From the NCBI RefSeq assembly GCF_001748085.1, contig NZ_BBZK01000003.1:930001-994000 (forward strand): DNA of 64,000 nt. Direction: 5' to 3'. The notes below the pieces were generated by a model that saw nothing but the letters and a program-made list of their open reading frames with translations, was not told the DNA's origin and did not search any database. The stretch is from Streptomyces sp. TP-A0874 (GTDB lineage: Bacteria; Actinomycetota; Actinomycetes; Streptomycetales; Streptomycetaceae). The translations under genes and the position numbers were made by a program. Below, piece by piece: positions 8,499 through 16,514 of the stretch. How positions within the stretch are numbered: the first letter of the stretch is position 1; every line of letters begins with the position of its first letter.

Positions 8499-9335
8499 CT
8501 ACGGCCGAGAAGCCGGCTGCTGCCACAGCGGTGGCTGAGCGGTGCAGAACCGGCCGCCCAACCGGGCGTGTTCGGGGTTCTCGAGGTCGAGTTCGCCCTG
8601 CTCGTCGATGAGTTTCCGCGCGTACTTCTCGGAGTCGTCCCGGGGCTCGTAGCCGAGGGCTCGGGCGCTGGCGAGGTCCAGCCACTGGCGGGTGTTGGCG
8701 GAACTGCCGTTCACCACGGTATGGCCGACGTCCTGGGCGGTGAGTGCGGCGTGCAGCAGTCGGGCGCAGTCCTCCGGGCTCAGCCAGATCGACAGCATGC
8801 GCACCGAGGTCGGCTGCGGGAAGCAGGAGCCGATCCGGATGGACACGGTCTCGATGCCGTGCCGGTCCCAGTAGAGGGAGGCCAGGTCCTCTCCGAAGCA
8901 CTTGGAGAGGCCGTAGAAGGTGTCCGGGCGGTGCGGGACGTCGGCCGGGATCGGAGGCTCCCCGGCGGACGGGCTCGGGGTGAAGCCGACCGCGTGGTTG
9001 CTGGAGGCGAAGACCACCCGGCGCACGCCCTCCGCCCGGGCGCCCTCGTAGAGGTTGTACGTGCCCTGGACGTTGGCGCGCAGGATGTCGTCGAAGGACG
9101 ACTCCAGGGAGATCCCGGCGAGGTGGACGACGGCGTCGGCACCCCGCACCGCACGGCGCACCGCCTCGGTGTCCGCCAGGTCGGCCGTGATCGCCGGGGC
9201 CTCGTCCGGCCCGGTCTCGATCGGGGTCACATCGAACAGCCGCAGGTCGTATCCGTAACCGGGCAGCAGTTCCCGCATGGCGGTGCCGACGCCGCCGGCG
9301 GCGCCGGTGAGGAGGAGAGTGCGGGGTCCGGCCAT
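8499..9335 (-). CDS. udh: uronate dehydrogenase (SDR family)
   Basis: A 278-aa extended-SDR-type oxidoreductase that oxidises D-galacturonate or D-glucuronate with NAD+ to the aldarolactone, the first step of oxidative uronate catabolism. The Rossmann glycine motif is TGAAGGVG (residues 10-17). The catalytic YxxxK is YGLSK (residues about 142-146), followed by CFGEDLA. HLAGIS, FASSNH, RIGSC and MLSIWLS are blocks I associate with characterised uronate dehydrogenases rather than with nucleotide-sugar epimerases. The start has a GAGGAGA site. It diverges from the kdgD gene, which acts further down the same pathway. Other sugar-specific SDRs are possible but less likely. Confidence 0.8.
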   Translation of the reverse strand: MAGPRTLLLTGAAGGVGTAMRELLPGYGYDLRLFDVTPIETGPDEAPAITADLADTEAVRRAVRGADAVVHLAGISLESSFDDILRANVQGTYNLYEGARAEGVRRVVFASSNHAVGFTPSPSAGEPPIPADVPHRPDTFYGLSKCFGEDLASLYWDRHGIETVSIRIGSCFPQPTSVRMLSIWLSPEDCARLLHAALTAQDVGHTVVNGSSANTRQWLDLASARALGYEPRDDSEKYARKLIDEQGELDLENPEHARLGGRFCTAQPPLWQQPASRP

Positions 9336-9410
9336 GGGGCGAGGTCTCCTCAGGGTGCGGCGGGCGGTTCGTGGCGGGCTTGGTGGTAAACGCGATTCAG
9401 ATACGTGGAC

Positions 9411-9439
9411 ACGCTAAGGAGGCGTCCGGGGTCCGTCAA
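9411..9439 (-). promoter_or_regulatory. promoter of udh
   Basis: On the minus strand, TTGACG (9434-9439) and TAGCGT (9411-9416) are separated by exactly 17 bp, a near-consensus vegetative promoter. The transcription start would fall about 70 bp upstream of the udh start codon. Confidence 0.65.
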
Positions 9440-9481
9440 GGCAGCCGTGACGAGGTGTCGGCCTCGGAGGATGTCGCTCCC

Positions 9482-9526
9482 TTGACCCTCGTGAGGCGGT
9501 GGCCTAGCGTTTAATTCGTTCATGAA
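9482..9526 (+). promoter_or_regulatory. promoter of kdgD with operator-like palindrome
   Basis: TTGACC (9482-9487), 17 bp, TAGCGT (9505-9510). Immediately downstream, at the expected start of transcription, lies the palindrome TTCATGAA (9519-9526) in an A/T-rich patch that stands out from its surroundings. This is the expected place for a repressor site, probably for the GntR or IclR regulator encoded nearby. Confidence 0.6.
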
Positions 9527-9576
9527 TATAAACAGAAATCACAACCGTGTACTGTGGCAGTCTGTCAGGAGAGACC

Positions 9577-10509
9577 GTGACCTCAGAACCATCACTCGCC
9601 GAGCGGCTCGACGGTCTGCTGTTCTTCCCGGTGACCGCCTACGGCGCGGACGGCTCCGTCGACCTCGCGGTGCTGCGCGCCCATGTCCGGCACGGCGTTG
9701 ACGCCGGCGCGGGCGCGGTCTTCGTCTGCTGCGGCACCGGCGAGTTCCACGCCCTCGACGACCAGGAGTTCGGTGCCTGCGTGGCCGCGGTGACAGCGGA
9801 GGTGGACGGCCGGGTGCCGGTCGTGGCCGGGGTCGGCTACGGCACCGCCCTCGCCGTGCGGTACGCGCGCATCGCCGGAGAGGCCGGCGCGGACGGACTG
9901 CTGGCCATGCCGCCCTACCTGCTCGTCCCCGACCAGCGGGGACTCCTGCGCCACTACCGCGCGCTCGCCGAGAGCACCCCGCTGGAACTGATCGTCTACC
10001 AGCGGGACAACGCGGTGTTCACCCCGGAAGCCGCTGTCGAACTCGCCCGGGTCCCGAACGTGGTCGGGCTCAAGGACGGCCACGGGGACCTCGACCTGAT
10101 GCAGCGGACGGTGAGCGCGGTGCGGAGCGCCCTGCCGGACAGCGGCTTCCGCTACTTCAACGGGCTGCCGACCGCCGAGCTCACGGCGCAGGCCTACCGG
10201 GGTATCGGAGTACACCTCTACTCCTCCGCGGCGTTCTGCTTCGTGCCCGAGGTGGCCCTCGCCTTCCAGCGGGCGCTGCACCGCGGAGACGAGTCCCTGG
10301 TGAACCAGTTGATCGACGTGTTCTACCGACCGCTGGTCGAACTCCGGAACCGGGGCCGGGGCTACGCCGTGTCGCTGGTCAAGGCCGGCGTCCGGATCCG
10401 CGGGATGGACGTCGGCGGGGTCCGCCCGCCGCTCTCCGAACCGGAACCCGAGCACATCGGCGAGTTGGCGGAGTTGATCGAACGCGGGCTCTCCGTGGTC
10501 GCGGGCTGA
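9577..10509 (+). CDS. kdgD: 5-dehydro-4-deoxyglucarate dehydratase
   Basis: 310 aa from the GTG at 9577, which has an AGGAGAG site 4 bp upstream. It is a DapA-superfamily (beta/alpha)8 enzyme. The Schiff-base Lys is in VVGLKDGHGD (residues about 160-169), the carboxylate-binding GTGEF is at about residue 50, and the Tyr is in LIVYQRDNAVFTPE. The run LKDGHGDLDLM and the NGLPTAE block fit KdgD, which dehydrates and decarboxylates 5-keto-4-deoxy-D-glucarate to alpha-ketoglutarate semialdehyde. The semialdehyde is the substrate of the dehydrogenase at 23224. Its placement next to uronate dehydrogenase supports this specificity. The following gene starts 82 bp downstream and is likely co-transcribed. 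Confidence 0.88.
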   Translation: MTSEPSLAERLDGLLFFPVTAYGADGSVDLAVLRAHVRHGVDAGAGAVFVCCGTGEFHALDDQEFGACVAAVTAEVDGRVPVVAGVGYGTALAVRYARIAGEAGADGLLAMPPYLLVPDQRGLLRHYRALAESTPLELIVYQRDNAVFTPEAAVELARVPNVVGLKDGHGDLDLMQRTVSAVRSALPDSGFRYFNGLPTAELTAQAYRGIGVHLYSSAAFCFVPEVALAFQRALHRGDESLVNQLIDVFYRPLVELRNRGRGYAVSLVKAGVRIRGMDVGGVRPPLSEPEPEHIGELAELIERGLSVVAG

Positions 10510-10591
10510 GCGCCGTCCCGTAATCTCTGGCGGATCAGCGCACGACGTCAGATTGCGACCGCCGGTCCCCGTCCATCCGAGGAGCCCCGTC

Positions 10592-11812
10592 TTGCGTGCC
10601 TCAGCCTTCCTCTACCCCTGGGACGTCGTGGGGGACCCGCACTGCCCCGAGCGGCTCGCCGAACTCGGCGTCCGGCAGGTGACGCTGGCCTCCGCCTACC
10701 ACTCCACCAGGGCACTGACGCCGCGCCATCCGCGGCACCGAATCGTCACCGCCCGGTACGCGGCGGTGCTCTACCCGCCCGACGCCGGGCGGTGGGCCGG
10801 CCGCCCCCTCCAGCCGTACCGGCAGAGCTGGACGCCCGGGGAGGACCCCTACGGGGCGGCGGCCGAGGCGCTCGCCGCCGCTGGACTCCAGGTGCACTCC
10901 TGGGTGGTGTTGGCCCACAACTCCCGGCTCGGCGAGGAACATCCGGACAACTCGGTGCGGAACGCCTACGGCGACCGATACCCCTGGGCGCCGTGTATCG
11001 CCCGGCCCGAGGTGCGCGACTACGCGGTCACCCTCGCGGCCGAGGCGGCGGTACGCCCGGGAGCCGGAGGCGCCGAGCTGGAGTCCTGCGGGTGGTACGG
11101 CCTCGCGCACCTGCACGCCCACGACAAGATCGGCGGCGTGCCGCTGGACGGCGCGGCCCAGTACCTGATGTCCCTCTGCTTCTGCGCGGTCTGCCGGGAG
11201 GGGTACCTGGACTCGGGTGCGGAGCCGGAACGACTGCGGGAACAGGTCGTGCGGGCCCTCGCGCCGCTGTGGTCCGGGCGGCCCCCGACCGCGGACGAGT
11301 CGGCCGCGCCGGACGGCCGGGCGGGGGAGTGGGGCCGGATCGAAGCACTCCTGGGCGGGGAACTCGCGGCGGCCACCCGCCGGTGGCGCGCCGCGGTGGC
11401 GCGGGCGCTGCAGCGTGAGGCGGTCGCGGCCGTCCGGGCGGAGGCCGGTGCGGGCTTCCGGGTCCTGCTGCACGCCGACCCCGCGGTGCACCGCTGCGGG
11501 GCCAACGCCGGAGCGGACCCGGCGGACCTGCTGTCCCACGCCGACGGCGTGGTCCTGGCGTGCACCGGCTCGGCGGCGGAGCGGGCGGCGGTGCTGGAGC
11601 CCTTCGCCCGGCACCGCCGGAGAAACACCACCCTCGCCGCCAACTTCACCGTGGTCTCCGGGATGGGCGGCCACCCCGCCCGATTGGCCGCGGACGCGGA
11701 CCACGCGGCCGGACTGGGAGCGACCGAACTCCGCCTCTACCACGCCGGGCTGGCATCCGACGAGGACCTGGCGGCAGTCCGCACCGCGTTGGCGGCGGTG
11801 GCCGCGAGCTGA
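10592..11812 (+). CDS. uncharacterised 406-aa protein of the uronate cluster
   Basis: The TTG at 10592 has a GAGGAG site 6-7 bp upstream. I do not recognise an enzyme family with confidence. The sequence alternates strands and helices like a TIM barrel and has blocks common in glycoside-hydrolase-like barrels. These are SWVVLAHNS (residues about 107-115), NAYGDRYPWAPCIARPEVRDY, LESCGWYGLAHLHAHDK (about 162-178) with several acidic and His residues, a CFCAVC pair, and VLLHADP. There is no signal peptide, so it is cytoplasmic. It lies between kdgD and the GntR regulator and ends at a strong terminator, so its job is probably tied to sugar-acid or oligo-uronide metabolism. Confidence 0.75.
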   Translation: MRASAFLYPWDVVGDPHCPERLAELGVRQVTLASAYHSTRALTPRHPRHRIVTARYAAVLYPPDAGRWAGRPLQPYRQSWTPGEDPYGAAAEALAAAGLQVHSWVVLAHNSRLGEEHPDNSVRNAYGDRYPWAPCIARPEVRDYAVTLAAEAAVRPGAGGAELESCGWYGLAHLHAHDKIGGVPLDGAAQYLMSLCFCAVCREGYLDSGAEPERLREQVVRALAPLWSGRPPTADESAAPDGRAGEWGRIEALLGGELAAATRRWRAAVARALQREAVAAVRAEAGAGFRVLLHADPAVHRCGANAGADPADLLSHADGVVLACTGSAAERAAVLEPFARHRRRNTTLAANFTVVSGMGGHPARLAADADHAAGLGATELRLYHAGLASDEDLAAVRTALAAVAAS

Positions 11813-11832
11813 CGCCGGCCCCCGCACCGCCC

Positions 11833-11861
11833 GATGCCCGTGGCGCACCGCCACGGGCATC
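11833..11861 (+). terminator. 12-bp-stem terminator after the kdgD operon
   Basis: Bases 11833-11844 and 11850-11861 are perfect reverse complements around a 5-nt loop and are followed by a pyrimidine-rich tail. Confidence 0.8.
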
Positions 11862-11878
11862 TTCTTCCGCCGGGGGCA

Positions 11879-11935
11879 TTGACGAAGCAACAGGGCGGTC
11901 CTAGCTTCTACGCGTACTTCATACGTCATATATGA
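11879..11935 (+). promoter_or_regulatory. promoter and operator of the GntR-dehydratase operon
   Basis: TTGACG (11879-11884) and TAGCTT (11902-11907) are 17 bp apart. Twenty bases further on lies the perfect palindrome TCATATATGA (11926-11935), placed just past the predicted transcription start, where a repressor would block RNA polymerase. The GntR gene beginning at 11966 is the obvious candidate to bind it (autoregulation). Confidence 0.65.
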
Positions 11936-11965
11936 GACGCGATACGCGAGACCCGAGGCCCCTTC

Positions 11966-12664
11966 ATGGAGACTGCCGCCAGCCCGGCGCCGAGGCCGTT
12001 GCCCAACCCCATCCCCTCCCGGACCCAGTACGTGCAGGAGGCGATCAAGCACGGCATCCTCACCGGCCAGTTGAGCCCTGGGTCTCCCTTGGTGGAGACC
12101 GAGTTGGCCCAACGGTTCGGCGTCTCCAAGACGCCGGTGCGGGAGGCGCTGAAGACCCTGGCCGGCACGGGCCTGGTCGTCATGAGCCAGTACAAGGGCG
12201 CCACCGTGCGGACCGTGGACGCGGCCATGGCACGGGAGGTCTACGACGTACGGCTGCTGCTCGAACCGGAGGCGCTGCGCCGCACGGTGCGCTCCGCGGC
12301 GTCGCTGGCAGCCGCGGAGGAGGCGCTGGAGCGGGCCGGCCGGGCGGCCGACCCGGCCGATCGCAGCCTGGCCAACCGGGACTTCCACCGAGCGCTCTAC
12401 CTCCCCTGCGGGAACCCGCTGCTCGCCCGGATGCTCGACGAACTCCGGGACCAGGCGGCGCTGGTGTCCACGGCGGCCTGGGCGCGGGTGCCCTCCTGGC
12501 AGCAGGAGGCCCAGGAACACCGGAAGATCCTCGACACGGCTCTCGCCGGCGACGCGGACGACGCGGCGCGTCTGCTCCACGAGCACATCGGCTCGTTCGT
12601 CCAGCGGGCCTTCCCCGACGACACCCACCAGCCGCGGGGCGACGCGCACGACGGCCACCCATAG
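11966..12664 (+). CDS. GntR-family regulator, FCD subgroup
   Basis: 232 aa. A winged helix-turn-helix occupies residues about 17-85 (VQEAIKHGILTGQLSPGSPL, LAQRFGVSKTPVREALKTLAG). It is followed by an all-helical FCD effector domain with the metal/ligand residues in DVRLLLEPEALR, NRDFHRALY and the closing HEHIGSF. FCD regulators typically sense sugar acids and related carboxylates and repress catabolic genes. It is first in an apparent operon with the DapA-like and IlvD-like enzymes (gaps of 60 bp and -4 bp), so its ligand is probably a substrate or intermediate of those enzymes. Confidence 0.88.
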   Translation: METAASPAPRPLPNPIPSRTQYVQEAIKHGILTGQLSPGSPLVETELAQRFGVSKTPVREALKTLAGTGLVVMSQYKGATVRTVDAAMAREVYDVRLLLEPEALRRTVRSAASLAAAEEALERAGRAADPADRSLANRDFHRALYLPCGNPLLARMLDELRDQAALVSTAAWARVPSWQQEAQEHRKILDTALAGDADDAARLLHEHIGSFVQRAFPDDTHQPRGDAHDGHP

Positions 12665-12724
12665 CAGGCCCGTACCGACCGGCAGACACCACAACACCCG
12701 CGACAACACGGAAGGGCGGACCGA

Positions 12725-13630
12725 ATGGACTGCACACCGCTGAAGGAGTCCCTCGCGGACGTCGTCGCGATACCGGTGACCCCGTTCGACGCCGAAGGGG
12801 GGATCGAGTCGGACACCTACCGAGCCCTTCTGCGCAGGTTGCTCGACGGCGGGATCCGGGCGGTGACTCCCAACGGCAACACCGGGGAGTTCTACGCCCT
12901 CACCCCCGAGGAGCGGCGGGCGGTCACCGAGATGACCGTGGCCGAGGCCGGCGACCGGGCCGCCGTCATCGTGGGCATCGGCCACGACGTCCCCACCGCG
13001 GTGGAGGCGTCCCGGCACGCCCGGCGGAGCGGCGCCCAGATGGTGATGGTCCACCAGCCGGTCCACCCGTACGTGTCGCCCGACGGATGGGTGGACTACC
13101 ACCGGGCGATCGCGGAAGCCGTGCCGGAACTGGGCGTCGTCCCCTACGTCCGCGATCCGCACCTGGACGGCGACCGCATCGCCCGACTCGGCGCGGCCTG
13201 CCCCAACGTGATCGGCGTGAAGTACGCGGTACCGGACGCGGTGCGCTTCGCCTCCGTGGCGCGCGACGCCGGGCTGGAGCGCTTCGTGTGGATCGCCGGG
13301 CTCGCCGAGCTGCACGCACCGGCATCCTGGAGCATCGGAGCCACCGGATTCACCTCCGGGCTGGTCAACATCGCCCCGGGGCTCTCACTCGGCCTGCTGC
13401 AAGCGCTGCGGGGGGCCGACTACCCGGCCGCCATGCGGATCTGGGAGCGGATCCGGGAGTTCGAGGAGCTACGGGCCGAGCAGCACTCCGCCGACAACGT
13501 CACGGTCATCAAGGAGGCGCTGGCCGGGCTCGGCCTGTGCCGCCGGGATGTGCGCCCGCCCAGCCGGCTGCTGCCGGAGGAGAAACGCGCCCGGGTAGCC
13601 GAAGCGGTGCGGGGGTGGCAGCTGCCATGA
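12725..13630 (+). CDS. DapA-superfamily 2-keto-3-deoxy sugar-acid dehydratase or aldolase
   Basis: 301 aa. The family Lys lies in VIGVKYAVPD (residues about 160-169), the GNTGEFYAL loop binds the substrate carboxylate (residues about 50-58), and VVPYVRDP carries the Tyr. It belongs to the dihydrodipicolinate synthase superfamily but lacks the lysine-pathway context. It overlaps the next gene, an IlvD-type sugar-acid dehydratase, by 4 bp (ATGA), so the two are translationally coupled. The most economical reading is L-2-keto-3-deoxyarabonate dehydratase, making alpha-ketoglutarate semialdehyde. A retro-aldol KDG/KDA aldolase is the alternative. Confidence 0.72.
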   Translation: MDCTPLKESLADVVAIPVTPFDAEGGIESDTYRALLRRLLDGGIRAVTPNGNTGEFYALTPEERRAVTEMTVAEAGDRAAVIVGIGHDVPTAVEASRHARRSGAQMVMVHQPVHPYVSPDGWVDYHRAIAEAVPELGVVPYVRDPHLDGDRIARLGAACPNVIGVKYAVPDAVRFASVARDAGLERFVWIAGLAELHAPASWSIGATGFTSGLVNIAPGLSLGLLQALRGADYPAAMRIWERIREFEELRAEQHSADNVTVIKEALAGLGLCRRDVRPPSRLLPEEKRARVAEAVRGWQLP

Positions 13631-15351
13631 CCGGCAAGCGCCCCGAGGACCTGCGCAGCCACGCCTGGTACGGCACGGACGGCCTGCGCTCCTTCAGCCA
13701 CCGGGCCCGTACCCGGCAGCTCGGCTACCTGCCCGAGGAGCACCTCGGCAAACCGGTCATCGCCGTACTCAACACCTGGAGCGACATCAACCCCTGCCAC
13801 CAGCACCTGCGCGAGCGGGCGGAGGCCGTCAAGCGCGGGGTGTGGCAGGCCGGCGGTTTTCCGCTGGAGTTCCCGGTGGCCACACTCTCGGAGACCTTCC
13901 AGAAGCCCACCCCGATGCTCTACCGGAACCTCCTCGCCATGGAGACGGAGGAGCTGCTGCGCTCCTACCCGGTGGACGGCGCGGTGCTGATGGGCGGTTG
14001 CGACAAGACCACCCCGGCTCTGCTCATGGGCGCCGCCTCGGTCGACCTGCCGACCGTCTTCGTGCCCGCAGGTCCGATGCTCCGCGGCCACTGGCGCGGG
14101 CAGACCCTCGGTTCCGGCACCGACATGTGGAAGTACTGGGACGACAAGCGCGCCGGGCTCATCGGCGACTGCGAGCTGGCCGAGCTGGAGTGCGGCCTGG
14201 CACGCTCGCCCGGCCACTGCATGACGATGGGCACCGCCTCCACCATGACGGCCGCCGCCGAGGCGCTCGGCGTGACCGAGCCCGGGGCCTCCTCCATACC
14301 GGCGGTCGACAGCGGACACAGCAGGATGGCCGCCGCCGCCGGACGGCGGTCGGTGGAGTTGGTGTGGCGGGACCGGAGGCTCTCCGAGTTCCTCACCCGG
14401 GAGGCCTACCAGGACGCGGTGGCCACCGTCGTCGCCCTCGGGGGCTCGACCAACGCCGTCATCCATCTGATCGCGATGGCCGGCCGCTCCGGCGTACGGC
14501 TCACCCTGGACGACTTCGACACCATCTCCCGCCGGGTGCCGGTGCTCGCCAACCTCCGCCCCGGAGGGGCCCACCTGATGGAGGACTTCCACTACGCCGG
14601 AGGGCTCCCGGGGCTGCTGGCCCGGCTCATCGACCACCTGCACCCCGACCGCCCCACCATCGCCCACACCACGCTCCGCGAACAGCTCGCCGGCGCCCGC
14701 GTCCACGACGAGGACGTCATCCGCTCCCGGGACGACCCCCTCTCCCCGGAGGGCGGGGTGGCGGTGCTGCGGGGCAACCTGGCCCCCGACGGCGCGGTCA
14801 TCAAACACATCGCCGCCGCGGAGCGACTGCTCCGGCACACCGGACCGGCGGTCGTCTTCGAGGACTACCGGGCGATGCTGGCCGGCATCGACGACCCGGA
14901 GTTGGACATCACCGCCGACAGCGTGCTGGTGCTCCGGGGCTCCGGCCCGCTCGGCGGCCCCGGCATGCCCGAGTACGGCATGCTGCCCATCCCCGACCGC
15001 CTGCTGAAACAGGGGGTCCGGGACATGGTGCGGATCTCCGACGCCCGGATGAGCGGCACCAGTTACGGAGCCTGCGTGCTGCACATCGCCCCGGAGTCGC
15101 ATGTGGGCGGACCGCTGGCCCTGGTCCGCACCGGGGACCGGATCACCCTCGACGTGCCGAGCCGGCTGCTGCGGCTGGAGGTCGGCGAGGCCGAACTCGT
15201 CCGCCGGCGGCAGCGGTGGCAGCGGCCGCCGAAGCGCTACGGGCGGGGCTACGGCGCGCTGTACCAGGAGCACATCACCCAGGCCGACACCGGCTGCGAC
15301 TTCGACTTCCTGGCCCGACCGGGCCGGGTACCCGCCGCCGACGCCGGCTGA
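13627..15351 (+). CDS. IlvD/Edd-family sugar-acid dehydratase (L-arabonate/D-xylonate type)
   Basis: 574 aa, the usual length for the family. Three Cys blocks that would hold an Fe-S cluster are visible: SDINPCHQHLRE (about residue 56), LMGGCDKTTP (about 124) and SPGHCMTMGT (about 196). The substrate/Mg region reads SDARMSGTSYGA near residue 475. The HWRGQ, KYWDDKRAG and YHAGG-like FHYAGG blocks fit pentonate dehydratases rather than IlvD of branched-chain synthesis. Expected reaction: dehydration of an aldonate to its 2-keto-3-deoxy acid, feeding the coupled DapA-like enzyme. No enolase-superfamily galactarate dehydratase is present in the window, so this enzyme might also serve the uronate branch. 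Confidence 0.78.
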   Translation: MTGKRPEDLRSHAWYGTDGLRSFSHRARTRQLGYLPEEHLGKPVIAVLNTWSDINPCHQHLRERAEAVKRGVWQAGGFPLEFPVATLSETFQKPTPMLYRNLLAMETEELLRSYPVDGAVLMGGCDKTTPALLMGAASVDLPTVFVPAGPMLRGHWRGQTLGSGTDMWKYWDDKRAGLIGDCELAELECGLARSPGHCMTMGTASTMTAAAEALGVTEPGASSIPAVDSGHSRMAAAAGRRSVELVWRDRRLSEFLTREAYQDAVATVVALGGSTNAVIHLIAMAGRSGVRLTLDDFDTISRRVPVLANLRPGGAHLMEDFHYAGGLPGLLARLIDHLHPDRPTIAHTTLREQLAGARVHDEDVIRSRDDPLSPEGGVAVLRGNLAPDGAVIKHIAAAERLLRHTGPAVVFEDYRAMLAGIDDPELDITADSVLVLRGSGPLGGPGMPEYGMLPIPDRLLKQGVRDMVRISDARMSGTSYGACVLHIAPESHVGGPLALVRTGDRITLDVPSRLLRLEVGEAELVRRRQRWQRPPKRYGRGYGALYQEHITQADTGCDFDFLARPGRVPAADAG

Positions 15352-15587
15352 GCGCCGGCCCTCAACGAGACCGCCGGGACCCCCACCCGGCTCACGCAAG
15401 CGCTTAACCAGGGCAACTCACCCGATAGCGGCACAGAAGGCAACCGCCGTACCCGAGAGGACCCGAGAAGCCGCCGTCCCCGGGAGTCGAGAACGGAACA
15501 GCGGCTGAAGCACCAACCGTCAGGTCGGACCCGGCCTACCCAGAACAGTCCCGGAAAAGAAAGCCAGTACAGAAGGAGAGTGCAGTC
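15352..15587 (+). promoter_or_regulatory. regulatory gap before the sugar ABC operon with LacI-like operator
   Basis: The palindrome AAGCGCTT at 15398-15405, in the context CGCAAGCGCTTAACC, resembles the A/G-rich centre-symmetric sites of LacI-family regulators. No LacI gene lies in this window. The remaining bases up to the ribosome site at about 15574 (AAGGAGAG) show no gene. Confidence 0.5.
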
Positions 15588-16514
15588 ATGGCACTCGCCG
15601 TGGCCAGAGAGCCCGGACGGCGAAGCCGCCGCCGGGCGGGCGGTTCGGCCCGCGTCCCGTACCTGCTGATATCGCCGTCCCTGCTGCTCATGCTGGGCTT
15701 CCTCGCCTACCCCATGGTCAGCGTCCTCTACTACAGCCTCCAGCACTACAACGTCACCAAGCCCTGGCGGAACGGTTTCGCCGGCCTGGAGAACTTCACC
15801 CGGCTGCTCACCGAGGACCCGCTGTTCTGGCAGAGCCTCGGCTTCAGCGCCAAGTGGGTCATCGCCGAGGTGGGGCTCCAACTCGCCTTCGGCCTCGCGC
15901 TGGCGCTCCTGGTGAACCAGACCTTCGTCGGCCGAGGCCTCGCCCGAGCCCTGGTGTTCTCACCCTGGGCCGTCTCCGGTGTCCTGACCACCACCATCTG
16001 GATGCTGCTCTACAACCCGTCCACCGGCGTCAGCCGCTACCTCGCCGACGCGGGCATCGGCGCGTACGGGACCTCGGTGCTGTCCGACACCGGGACGGTG
16101 TTCTGGGCCGCGGTGCTGGCCGAACTCTGGCGCGGCGTCCCCTTCTTCGCCATCCTCATCCTGGCCGACCTGCAGTCCATCCCCAAGGACCTCCACGAGG
16201 CGGCCGCGGTCGACGGAGCCGGCCGGCTCCGTCGCTTCCTCTCCATCACCCTGCCGCACCTGAAGGACGCCATCGTCCTCTCCACGCTGCTGCGCGCGGT
16301 GTGGGAGTTCAACAACGTCGACCTGCTGTACACCCTGACCGGCGGCGGACCCGCCGGCACCACCACCACGCTGCCGCTCTACGTCGCCAACACCGGTATC
16401 GAAGGCCATGACTTCGGCTACGCCTCGGCCCTGACCACGGTCGCCTTCGTGATCCTCCTGTTCTCCTCCATCCTGTACCTGCGTCTCAGCAAGTTCGGGG
16501 GCGACCGCACATGA
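15588..16514 (+). CDS. sugar ABC transporter permease (MalF type)
   Basis: 308 aa, six predicted membrane helices. The EAA loop that contacts the ATPase reads EAAAVDGAGRLRRF (residues about 203-216), typical of carbohydrate uptake class 1 (CUT1). The start at 15588 has an AAGGAGAG site. It overlaps the second permease by 4 bp. With the pectate lyase, oxidoreductase and solute-binding protein that follow, it probably imports pectin-derived oligosaccharides. No ATPase gene accompanies it. Streptomycetes commonly use the shared ATPase MsiK for CUT1 systems. Confidence 0.9.
   Translation: MALAVAREPGRRSRRRAGGSARVPYLLISPSLLLMLGFLAYPMVSVLYYSLQHYNVTKPWRNGFAGLENFTRLLTEDPLFWQSLGFSAKWVIAEVGLQLAFGLALALLVNQTFVGRGLARALVFSPWAVSGVLTTTIWMLLYNPSTGVSRYLADAGIGAYGTSVLSDTGTVFWAAVLAELWRGVPFFAILILADLQSIPKDLHEAAAVDGAGRLRRFLSITLPHLKDAIVLSTLLRAVWEFNNVDLLYTLTGGGPAGTTTTLPLYVANTGIEGHDFGYASALTTVAFVILLFSSILYLRLSKFGGDRT

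Noticed and set aside
10601..13315. A 904-codon minus-strand frame spanning three plus-strand genes
   Set aside because: It crosses a terminator, a promoter and two clearly real genes, and its product is low-complexity.
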